From Strongyloides papillosus (Eukaryota > Nematoda > Chromadorea > Rhabditida > Strongyloididae), in assembly GCA_005656395.1 (NCBI GenBank), contig SRSI01000052.1, positions 310,001 to 374,000 of the forward strand: a DNA stretch of 64,000 bases. Direction: 5' to 3'. This document shows positions 51,864 to 61,687 of the stretch, piece by piece; positions within the stretch are counted from its first letter, which is position 1; each line of letters opens with the position of its first letter. Below the pieces are notes generated by a model, which saw only the letters and a program-made list of their open reading frames with translations, did not search any database and was not told the DNA's origin. The translations under genes were made by a program, and so were the position numbers.

Positions 51864-53521
51864 TCAAAGAAATAAGAGCATATCAACGAATTGTCGTGGT
51901 GGTACTCTAACAGAAGGAGCATCCTCTGAAATACATGGATGACCATGATCTTTCCAAAAAAGTGCTTTACAATGACAACAAATATGGATAATATCGGCAT
52001 AATGTTCTTTCAAACCGTAAAATTTCTTCAACTCGTAAAATAACTTGCGATAAGGCATATCAGACTTCTTTTTATGTTGTTTCATTTGTTCCTGTGTAAA
52101 GTGAAATGAACATAAATTTGCCCATAATCTCTCTGAACCATCAACAATATCTTGAAATACCTCATGAGCTTTTGATGATTCAATTAAAGATATGTGATCA
52201 GGTAATTTTCGTAAGATGACTGAAATAATTTCTTTAGGTAAATCCAAAAATGTCAATGAATCCTCATTACTTTCAGCAAGTGTCATTGGTTGTTGATCTG
52301 TTAGAATATCCATCAAACATTCAATTTTATTTATCTGATCAGAGATAAGTTGTGTGCTCCCAATAATGTGACGAGGCTCTTCTAGGCAATCTCCAAAACG
52401 AGTGACTAAATCACGTGCTGTGGAGACATGACAATCACTTTCGATACCTAAATAATATATAATTACACATATATATTAATTTATGATTTTTAGTAAATAA
52501 ACTTTAATTTCTCTATCTTATTATTCAATTTTAAAATTTCGTTTCATTAATATATCACATTTTTAAATATTTATAAGAAAAAGTATACACTTATGAATAC
52601 ATATAAAACCAACTTAACAACTGAATATATAAAGTTTTATGATATTTAATAATAAGGTCAGGTGTTATTTAGCTGTTATATTTTAAAATGATAAGATTTC
52701 AAATAAATATTTAAAACTTACAATATGTAACAATAGCTTGAATAATTGATAAAAGATGTTTTCTTGAGGTAGCACTTAAATCTTTCAATTTTTCATTTAC
52801 CAAGATTTGTACAACCTAAAAAATATATTGTTTACAATTTGGATAAAAATATTATATTTATTATAATTAAAAAAGAATTTTAAAAATAAATAAATTTATA
52901 CCTTACACACGTAATTGAATCGACGAACATCTACTACTGCTCTTGCTAGATCTAGGCGATGAAATGCTTCACTCATGCTTGTACAACCAACAAACTAAAA
53001 ATAAGTCATTAAAATCAAATTTAATATTCTTACTTCTTTTGAATTTCCTTTAACAAAACAATGAGGAATCCATGGTTCGTTTAATTCAGAAACAGTAGAA
53101 GAATATGATCCAACATTACCTATAATTAATTGAGATATTTCAAATTATAGAAAATAAAGATTATTTATTATCTGTTATGATAATTTTGTAGCACGTTTAA
53201 GATACATATCACAATGATATTGTAGTTATGAAAGAAGTTTAATTTTTTTAACTTACTTGATGTTGAATCATCTGTAGAGATCACAATGGGAACTGTGGGT
53301 GGAGGTGTCGATGTAGTTACAGATTCATCAGACGATTCCAAAGATGAACTAGAAGAAGATAACCGGTATAAACGATCAGAAGATCCAGACATAAGAATTG
53401 TATTATTATCATTATTTAATAATTGTATAGGACGAAGTCTTATAAGTTCCCAGTTGTTTGAATGTGGCAATCTAACCCATGCATCACCTGGAGCTCTCCA
53501 ATCTTTTCCAATAAAAACCAT
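51864..53521 (-). CDS. FBXO32: F-box protein of the FBXO25/FBXO32 (atrogin-1) family
   Basis: Five exons, 53257-53521, 53034-53119, 52902-52994, 52722-52815 and 51864-52447, with introns of 137, 39, 86 and 274 bp, join in frame to 373 residues (human FBXO32 355). The start MVFIGKDWRAPGDAWVRL matches the family's MPFLGQDWRSPGQNWVK. EAFHRLDLARAVVDVRRFNY matches the central helical part. The F-box (~243-290) reads LTFLDLPKEIISVILRKL. The Cys/His-rich end IIHICCHCKALFWKDHGHPC is a family hallmark. These proteins are SCF ubiquitin-ligase receptors; FBXO32 drives muscle protein loss in mammals. A Ser/Thr-rich stretch in exon 1 is specific to this copy. A TCACGTGA site lies ~85 bp upstream of the ATG. 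The introns include the longest in the window after SCAMP's. Confidence 0.93.
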
Positions 53522-56209
53522 TTTAGATTAGAGTCAAAAAATAATTTTTTTTTAATTTGTAAAATTATAATACAATCTTACTTATATATGAGAAGTGCTT
53601 ATATTCACGTGATGTTGGGCCAAAAGGCTGAAATGTAGTTATCAAAACGACCTTAACAGATAAAAATTATTTGATAAAAAATAACTTAAAATGAATGCGA
53701 GCAAATAATTTCTTTACTTTTATTAATATTATTCTTAGACATATGGTACGAATCATTTATTTAAAAAACAACATAAAAAATAATGCGCATATTGTGTGTG
53801 TACAAACAATAATAATTTCTATGTGATATATATAGATATATTAAGGTGCACCTTGTCAATTTTTATTTATCATATCACAATAACAGCTTTTACCTAAATC
53901 AGTTGTAATTTGTTATTAGTCTCTTCACAACATTCATTAATGGGTCTTGCGCGTGACATATATTGTTGTCACATACTAAATTATAGATGGATGTGAAAAG
54001 TAAGTAGTGGACCTTTTAAGTATTTCGTATATTATTTATCTTTATAAATATAACTTCCTTGTTGAAAGTTAACTCATTAAATATTATATATTTTGATTTT
54101 TTTTTCTTCATTGATAAATGATGAAAAATCTATATGATGTAGCTTTAAAAACAAGTTTTTAGTCAAAAATTAAAATAATAGAAAAAGCTTCTCATAACAC
54201 CATATCCAATTAAACATTATCCATAGCAACAACAACAAAATAACATATAAAAATAAGAAAAATCTTTATAAAAGTTATTAAAAACTATCTTTAATGGCTA
54301 GATTAATACTTTAAAGAATAGAAAAATGTTATTAAAATTTAATAATTATAATAACTTTTAATAATAACAAAATGGTGTTTCAACTAAATTTACAAGCATA
54401 TAATTTATTTGACTTCTATTATAATATGTTTCAACAAATATTATTTGGCTATAATTATAGGTTAGAAACATGCAAATAAATTACAATTTTATCATCGAAA
54501 TTCAATAATAACTATAGCGTAAATTTATTCAAGTTATTTCAACATAGAAAAAATTTACAATTAAATAAAGATACTAATATCAAAACTAACACTAAAAATA
54601 GTTTTGCTCAAAAACCAATCCCTGAAGGCATTTCATACTACCAGCTAGTATTTTAGTTATAAATAATTATTAGTTATATTAAAACTATTTTATCAACATA
54701 GTAATAAAAAGAAATGTATCTCTCTGTTGGTAAAAGATCGTTTCTAAATATTACTACTATTGACAAAAATTCAAAGGGTAATGCATAATATTTTTTTTAA
54801 GCACTTTCATAAAATATTTTTGTTTCATCTTCAGATTTACTTGGCCTTTTAAACAGTTAGATAGACTTTTAAAGAATATTTCAAATTGTCAATAAAAATA
54901 GATAGAAATTAAAGTTTTAAGAAAAATATTGCGACACCATGTGATATTGTTACACATATTAGTACTATTTTTTATATCCATTTATCAATATAACATTATA
55001 AATGTAACAATAATAAAATTTTAACAAATATAAAACATATTTAAATAGACTTATTTGCAATTAATAATCTAACAGTAAAATATTGATAAGCATTTTTTTG
55101 TAAAAAAAACTTTATAAAGCAAAAAAATAAATAGACATTTTTTGGTAAGATACAAACAAATTTTCTCTGAAGTTATCAATTTGAAATATTCCAAGATAAA
55201 TATTTTTTTCTAAAATTTATTAGAAGGCAAACATTTAAAACATCCTGTAGAAAAAAGAAAAAAATTTGTCATTATTTTTATACCATGACATAAGTTTTAC
55301 TGAGAATGTACTTAAAATATTGATGTAGTGGAAATATTGAGATATAGGAAACCTCAAAAAAGAATAATATTTTTAATGATTTGAAAACCAATTAATGAAA
55401 GTACATAATGTTTTTTTTATTATTGATGAACAGCAGTATAATGACTAGACTGTAGAAAATTAAAAGATAAATGAAAATTAATATAAATATTTTTATTGTA
55501 TTAATGTTTCTCTGTACAAAAAAATGAAACTAAGCAATATGGCTTTTATATTTGCACAAAAGATTGTAAAAATATTTTTTTATTTTTAAAATATTGCTTT
55601 CAAAACAAGAATTTTATAAAATAGAGTTTTTTTTAATATCACTTTAAGTATTATTACAAAATGCTTAGTGTGTAAATAAATAATAGTCAAAACATCCACA
55701 ATTCAATTGATACCACAAAAATAACTTGTAAATTAAAGTAATATTTGATCGTTATTTATTTTGAAAATTGATTTATCTTAAATTATTTATGATAAGATTT
55801 TTTATTGTTTTTGAACAATATTGTGTTTGAGAATTTTGTTTTCCATTTGTAATTAAATTAATCATAAAATTTAAATATGGTTCCGCTATTTAACATCATT
55901 TTCGTTAAATTTGATTAAAAAATTATTTAACATACAAAAATCTCACTTTCAATTTACATAAATTAAATAAATTCTTTATGACTGATTAAAATTACATAAC
56001 TTAAAAAAAGATTTCTTAAATTACATAATAATTTAATCGTACAACAATAAAACATTTCCAACATTTATAGACTTAAAAGAATAGTATAAATGCTATTCCA
56101 AAAAATTGACATGTCTTAAAAAGATTTTCTGAAGTTTTAGTTTTATGTGCATTTTTAAAATTGCGCGTAGGGCGTAGTAGTGGTAAAATTATAGATATTT
56201 TTTACTAAA
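53522..56209. other. 2.7-kb divergent intergenic region between FBXO and NUP205-like genes
   Basis: Highly AT-rich. A TCACGTGA E-box is at 53605-53612. Otherwise no frame, repeat or RNA motif could be supported on either strand. Confidence 0.5.
53605..53612. promoter_or_regulatory. TCACGTGA E-box near the FBXO start
   Basis: The palindromic octamer TCACGTGA sits 84 bp upstream of the FBXO25/32-like ATG. It matches the core of TFEB/HLH-30-type (CLEAR) sites. Only two copies were noticed in intergenic DNA of this window. Function is inferred. Confidence 0.35.
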
Positions 56210-59200
56210 ATGGCTTCATTAGATGATATTGATGAAATTATTTCCTTGTGTAACAAAGGTGAACAAATAAAGAACTATAGAACCTTAATTGAGAAGTCTT
56301 TCACAATTCTTTTATCATCTCCGGTAACACCGACAGTTTTTACAAAGGAAAATTTAAATCATTTTATTCTTTTAATTACTTTACTAAGGCCTTCATATTT
56401 ATCAAATGGTAAGATAATTTTTTTTTCTTCTAAATTATTTTTTTTAGCTTCCAATATTGAGGAAATATTAAATTTATACCACACAAATTTAACAAAAGAG
56501 TGGAATGATTCTTATTTAAATGCTGTAATAACACTTTGTCTAGGTATTGCCATGAAAGGACTACGAATTGCAAAAAAGAAGTTACCAGGTATGTTTTTTT
56601 TATTTTATTTAATCTTACCATTTCTCTTAGAATCCTTGGAACATATAAATGAAGATGATGTAGTTATGGAATCTCTTAATAATAGATCTATTCATTATAT
56701 AAAATTTGTAATTATGGAGTCACAGGATTTTTATTCTGTTTCAAATGGACCAAAAGCAATTGATAAACTTTTTAAGGACTTTGTAACATATTTTCCTAAA
56801 ATCGTCAACTATATTTTTGAGTTATGCGAAAATGAATTGTTTTCACTAGAAAAAGAAACAGCTATTGATTTTGAACAACCTGAATTAAATTTTGCCACAC
56901 TACTTTCTGCTTTGTCAAAACTATATGAAAATAATTGGGAAGGAAAAGACAAGTGTATTGAAGAGTATTTTTCGAATCGAAAATCAAAAATTTTCCAATT
57001 TGTAATTTCTGGGCAGTCAATTACATCGCCACATTTATTTATTGTGTATTTAGATTTTTTAAAGTTCATAACGATAACAGAAAACATTGCAATGATTGTG
57101 TACGAAATGTTTATGAATCCTGTCGTTGAAGAGACATTTTGTGATTGGAATGTGTATTTCAATTCTATTATTTTCTATAAAAATCTATATGTAAAAAATA
57201 AAACGATGGTTGCATTGAATCCTTCCTTTCAAGGAAGACAAGGATATCAAGTAATTGGACAGACATTACCACCAGTTGGAATAAAACCACATGAATTAGA
57301 GGGACTAACGGCTTGGTCAAGATTTTCTGAAGCAATAGCATTAAAATGTGAACCTTTCCGAAAAGTTGTCCTTGAATCAGAACAGTGGAGGGCAGTTGAT
57401 AATATGTGTGGTTTTCTAATGGAGGATATTCCCATTCAATTAAAAGGATGCTTATATAGATTTTTAGCATCTTTGGTTAATGATGAAAGCAGTGTTATAT
57501 TAATTTGGAATTATTTATTGAAAGGGAAATCTCTAACACCTGAAAGTAATAGTTTGTTTTTTGAAGAAGATCTTGATAAGAAAGAGATACCAATGATGAT
57601 TTATGATGCCTCTCTAGGTTTTGTACTACTTTTAAAAAAATTATTTTCTTATACACATAGACCCAGTAGTACATATTTAGGAATTTATCTTTCTTTTATA
57701 ACCAAACGAATTATTGGTGAAGCAGGTGAAAGAACGTATGAAAAAATTGAACAAATGTGGGGATTGCTAACAACTTCAATAAATTGTTTGTATGAATTAC
57801 TGAGAGAATATTTCGTTGATACAGATGAAGTAGTTAATCAATCAGTTGAAGTTGCTTTACTTATGCAGTTACTTAACGAATCTGCTCTTTCAAGATCATT
57901 GAGCAAAATTATTGTCAATTCTGCAGAAGCTTTCTCTTCTGGAAATCCAAAATGCATGTATAGAGTTGAGTTATCTCTTGCTTCAATAAGGCTTCTTCAA
58001 ACAGCTTTTGCCTTGCATTCTTCCTTAAAAACATTGCTTAGGCAAGTTGAGTCTTCTGCTATTATTTCATCTTTAGATTCAATACTACTGTGTAATTTGT
58101 ATTGTTTGCCAAATGTTTCATATTTATCAGTTCTCTTAACATTTGTTAATAATAATGATCAATATGTTAAGCATACATTTTATGTCATGAAAATTTTAAG
58201 AGATTTAATTTCTGTTAGACCATCACCACAACAAAGACTCGTTCACGTTTTGATGTCACAAAAAAGTTTCTTACAAGAACAATTCTATGGATTGTCAACT
58301 ATTAGCAACAAAGACTTGGACCTTGGTTTTAATCAGCTTCCACTAGAAGATCTTTCAAATGTTTCAACGGCAAGAATAAGGGGAGAAATTGTTCGTTTAA
58401 TAATAGAAATATTTATTGACTCTGTTAATTCCTCGTGTAAAGGGACAAATATTGCATTTTTATTACTCAATTTTGATATGAGTTCAATGATTGCAATGTC
58501 ATCGTTAAAAGAAATGGCTTCTGCTGATTTAATGGCTTCAACTATTTCGCCATTACATGGTTTTGTCGATATTATAAATACTTTGATTGAAGAGGAGAAT
58601 CCATTTTTAACATCAACTGCCCCTTTGTATGAGCCTATATTGAGACTTTTTTTAGCATTATCATCAATGGATTGCAATGTTTCAACTACATTCCTTAGAT
58701 TTTTACGAGGTCATCATGATTTAATATATAGATTAACAGCATGTGCAGGTTTTCGTGGATCCAATGAACAGTTTGAACCATCTATGCTTTGTATTCACAA
58801 CTTAATACGATCTAATATTCTTAATCTCATTGCAATTGAAATGAAAGAGTTGTTTAGACAAGGGACTATATCTGTTCCTGAGAAATACTATGAAGCATTA
58901 TTTTGTGGAACAACAACGGAAGAAAATGATATTTCAGGACATTCTAACTTTTTAATTAATTTATTTGTTAATATGCCTTCATTTGAATGTCAAAATTTCG
59001 AAGAACCAAATGTTCCAGATTTTTTGCAAGGGAAAATTGATAAGATATTTGCACAATCAATTCGTGAAGCATCATTAGGAGTTAAACAAATAGATTTAGA
59101 TTTTTTGAAACATCAATTGGAGATGGCTTACAATTTAAATAACTATGAGAAAAATACAACATGCAACGTTAGTTTGTTTGAATATCAAGCATTTTTAGAA

Positions 59201-60439
59201 TATGCTACAATTAAAAATCAAGCTCTGATGATTGAATACTCCTTTAGTACATTAAAAGAAAGTATAATTTCAGTTATAGATATTGTTACAGAAAATAGTC
59301 CTAACTCATTTATGTCCAATGAAGCTCAGGAAGGCTTGATCTCTGACTGGATTTTTTGTATCATAGAATATGTTCTTAGTAATTCAGAAAATGAATCTAA
59401 TTGTAACATTTTTGCATCGACAATTATGAAACTTTGTAATGCATTATGCAAAATATCTAATTTATCACTATCAGAAGATGATGGATCAAACTCTAAGACG
59501 ACACTTATCATTGACTATTTACTTAAATGTATTAGTCAAAGTGAATTTCAAAAGTATGTTGTTTTTAAGAAATATATGTATTTTACAATTGTTTTGTTAT
59601 TAACAATGATAAGAAAAAAAACCTACGAAAATGCTGAAAAAAACGCTAATGATTCTATAGTGGAATTTTTTGAATCTAAGAAAACGACCGATACAGTTCT
59701 CGGAGCAATAATTTTGGATAGAGTATTTGAACTAGTTTCTTCCATTGTAAAGGATATTAATGAGGCATCAGATCTCTTAGAGTTACCCGCTTTGTCTACA
59801 TTAAACTGTTTGATTGCTGCAAGTTATCAATCTGCTAATACTCTTGTTCAGGAATTTATTTCTAGTGGATGCCTTAGAAGTATTTTAGATTCTTTAACGT
59901 CAAAGGAAGACGATGAAAAAGACTGGTCTTTGAAAACTAACAGTACTTTATTCTCTGCAAGAATTAGTATTTTAATACGAATAGGATCACTAGAATGCGG
60001 ATGGTCAGTTTTAAGTTGTTTTAATATATTTGAAAAGTTAGCATCTATGAAAATCTGGTCAAAAGTGCCAGAAGCTTTTTACACTGACACAAAAATGGCT
60101 TTGAAACAAGGGAATTATGTTTACGAATATTTGCAGCTCCTCAACATATGTCTTCGGTTTATTTTTATAATGCTTTCAAATCCAAAGTGGCGTCAAATTT
60201 CATTAAATGTAATGAATTTTATTGTTTCACTGAGGCCCATATTTGATCAGTTAATTTACAGCCAAGTTCCACATCCAACTTTATATGTCATGAGATCTAT
60301 AACATCCTTTATTTTCGTAGCAGACAAAAGTGTCGATGTTCCTGAGGATTTAGTAAACTTTTTGGATATTGATGATAATGATGAAGAGTTTCCTCCCTTA
60401 ATTATACAAGAAACCAAAAAATCTTCAGTTCTTTATTAA
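56210..60439 (+). CDS. NUP205: NUP205/Nup192-like inner-ring nucleoporin, C-terminally short
   Basis: The frame is open from 56210 to 60439, but two segments inside it are almost certainly introns of 3n length without stops: 56409-56447 (39 bp, GTAAG...TTTTAG) and 56589-56630 (42 bp, GTATG...CTTAG). Removing them gives ~1382 residues. The protein is an alpha-helical repeat solenoid. Blocks that follow human NUP205 in order include HELEGLTAWSRFSEAI, the ESEQW segment, WGLLTTSINCLYELLREYF, LLMQLLNESALSRSLS and IRGEIVRLIIEIF. NUP205 is a scaffold of the nuclear-pore inner ring (C. elegans NPP-3). The product ends about where residue ~1600 of the human 2012 lies, with an acidic tail (DDNDEEF). 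No further exon is evident downstream. AATAAA at 60489. Family assigned from pattern and order, so moderately strong. Confidence 0.75.
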   Translation: MASLDDIDEIISLCNKGEQIKNYRTLIEKSFTILLSSPVTPTVFTKENLNHFILLITLLRPSYLSNGKIIFFSSKLFFLASNIEEILNLYHTNLTKEWNDSYLNAVITLCLGIAMKGLRIAKKKLPGMFFLFYLILPFLLESLEHINEDDVVMESLNNRSIHYIKFVIMESQDFYSVSNGPKAIDKLFKDFVTYFPKIVNYIFELCENELFSLEKETAIDFEQPELNFATLLSALSKLYENNWEGKDKCIEEYFSNRKSKIFQFVISGQSITSPHLFIVYLDFLKFITITENIAMIVYEMFMNPVVEETFCDWNVYFNSIIFYKNLYVKNKTMVALNPSFQGRQGYQVIGQTLPPVGIKPHELEGLTAWSRFSEAIALKCEPFRKVVLESEQWRAVDNMCGFLMEDIPIQLKGCLYRFLASLVNDESSVILIWNYLLKGKSLTPESNSLFFEEDLDKKEIPMMIYDASLGFVLLLKKLFSYTHRPSSTYLGIYLSFITKRIIGEAGERTYEKIEQMWGLLTTSINCLYELLREYFVDTDEVVNQSVEVALLMQLLNESALSRSLSKIIVNSAEAFSSGNPKCMYRVELSLASIRLLQTAFALHSSLKTLLRQVESSAIISSLDSILLCNLYCLPNVSYLSVLLTFVNNNDQYVKHTFYVMKILRDLISVRPSPQQRLVHVLMSQKSFLQEQFYGLSTISNKDLDLGFNQLPLEDLSNVSTARIRGEIVRLIIEIFIDSVNSSCKGTNIAFLLLNFDMSSMIAMSSLKEMASADLMASTISPLHGFVDIINTLIEEENPFLTSTAPLYEPILRLFLALSSMDCNVSTTFLRFLRGHHDLIYRLTACAGFRGSNEQFEPSMLCIHNLIRSNILNLIAIEMKELFRQGTISVPEKYYEALFCGTTTEENDISGHSNFLINLFVNMPSFECQNFEEPNVPDFLQGKIDKIFAQSIREASLGVKQIDLDFLKHQLEMAYNLNNYEKNTTCNVSLFEYQAFLEYATIKNQALMIEYSFSTLKESIISVIDIVTENSPNSFMSNEAQEGLISDWIFCIIEYVLSNSENESNCNIFASTIMKLCNALCKISNLSLSEDDGSNSKTTLIIDYLLKCISQSEFQKYVVFKKYMYFTIVLLLTMIRKKTYENAEKNANDSIVEFFESKKTTDTVLGAIILDRVFELVSSIVKDINEASDLLELPALSTLNCLIAASYQSANTLVQEFISSGCLRSILDSLTSKEDDEKDWSLKTNSTLFSARISILIRIGSLECGWSVLSCFNIFEKLASMKIWSKVPEAFYTDTKMALKQGNYVYEYLQLLNICLRFIFIMLSNPKWRQISLNVMNFIVSLRPIFDQLIYSQVPHPTLYVMRSITSFIFVADKSVDVPEDLVNFLDIDDNDEEFPPLIIQETKKSSVLY

Positions 60440-61687
60440 TTTTAAATTTATAATTTTTCAACTAATGCTGGTTTTTAATTTTTTTTTAAATAAATTTATT
60501 CATTTTAGTTAAAAAATGTTTTGTTATTTATTAAATATAATATTTAATTAAAAAAATAGGTTCTGTTTTATGTTATTTGCAGAATTTGTTTTAATATTCC
60601 TTTGCATGTTTCTTCTATTAAATTATGAAGATAATTTTCAAGGAAAGAATGAAATGGATAATTTTGTTTGCTTAATTGCTAAATGTTATTTTTTATATTA
60701 ATATAACGCTCGTTAAAATGTTTACATTAAGAAAATAAGAAAAAATTATATATTCCCCTATTTTTATCGTTATTGATAAGACAATATATAAAATCTTAAC
60801 GTTAAAAACATAAATACAACAAAAATCAAAATATTATTCTAATTTTATTGAACATAACATTGATAATATATTCAACACACTACGTGATTAATAATATATG
60901 CAATCATTAAAAACAAATTCAAATAGGCACATGTAATTAACATGTATTTCAATAAATAAAATTCGCATAGATCTTTTACAATCATATGAATTTGACAGAA
61001 AAAAACACACACATGAAAAACCTTTGACAGCTATAAATTTTTCTCTTTTATCAAATTAAATTTCTAGATTCATAAGTTTATATAAAACAATAAATTATCT
61101 TGATTACATTTTTACAGTATGCTTCTACAAAGTCAAATTAGTATCAATGATAATATTTGTACACAAATGTTGTTTTTCTTAGAAAATGATCAAAAGTCAA
61201 TATCATATAGTGTTTATCATTCACCTACATTTCTCAATTATAAATTCATCAGAACTGTTATATTTACTCTACTTACTATTAAAAACATTCGGGACATATA
61301 TAGATAATCAAAGAAAATGCCATATATTAATATACTATCAGTCTAACGATCAGCAAAAGATATAATAATCGTATTGCATCTTATAAAAAGAGTTAAATTA
61401 GTTAAAATTATAGCATACGATGACATACATAAAAATCAAAATCTTGGGTGAGAGAAATGTGAGTCCTATGACGACTGTTTACTCCCTACCTCAAATACTT
61501 GGATTAATATTTATCTATGTAGTGGAAATTAGACTACAGTAAAATTTTTATATGCTTATAAAGTCTGTAATTCATTTTCTCTTTATAAAATTTATTTTTT
61601 GATAATAACAAAATTAAACGGTTCATGTCACATGACGTAGTTGTTTAATATTATTATATTGTTTTTTCTATATTTTGTTTGTTTCAG
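60440..61687. other. Intergenic region upstream of aconitase
   Basis: 1.25 kb, AT-rich. AATAAA for NUP205 is at 60489-60494. A less AT-biased patch spans ~61440-61540. TCACATGA overlapping TGACGT (61628-61638) lies 50 bp before the aconitase ATG. The frame at 61119-61307 is not protein-like. Confidence 0.5.

Noticed and set aside
57168..57470. Antisense frames within the NUP205-like gene
   Set aside because: Fully inside a long sense coding region, no start or domain evidence.
61119..61307. Open frame of 62 codons upstream of aconitase
   Set aside because: AT-driven composition, no motif, no splice or start context.
61486..61493. CTACCTCA, a perfect let-7 seed match
   Set aside because: It lies ~1 kb past the NUP205 stop and beyond its AATAAA, and upstream of aconitase, so it is unlikely to be in any 3' UTR.
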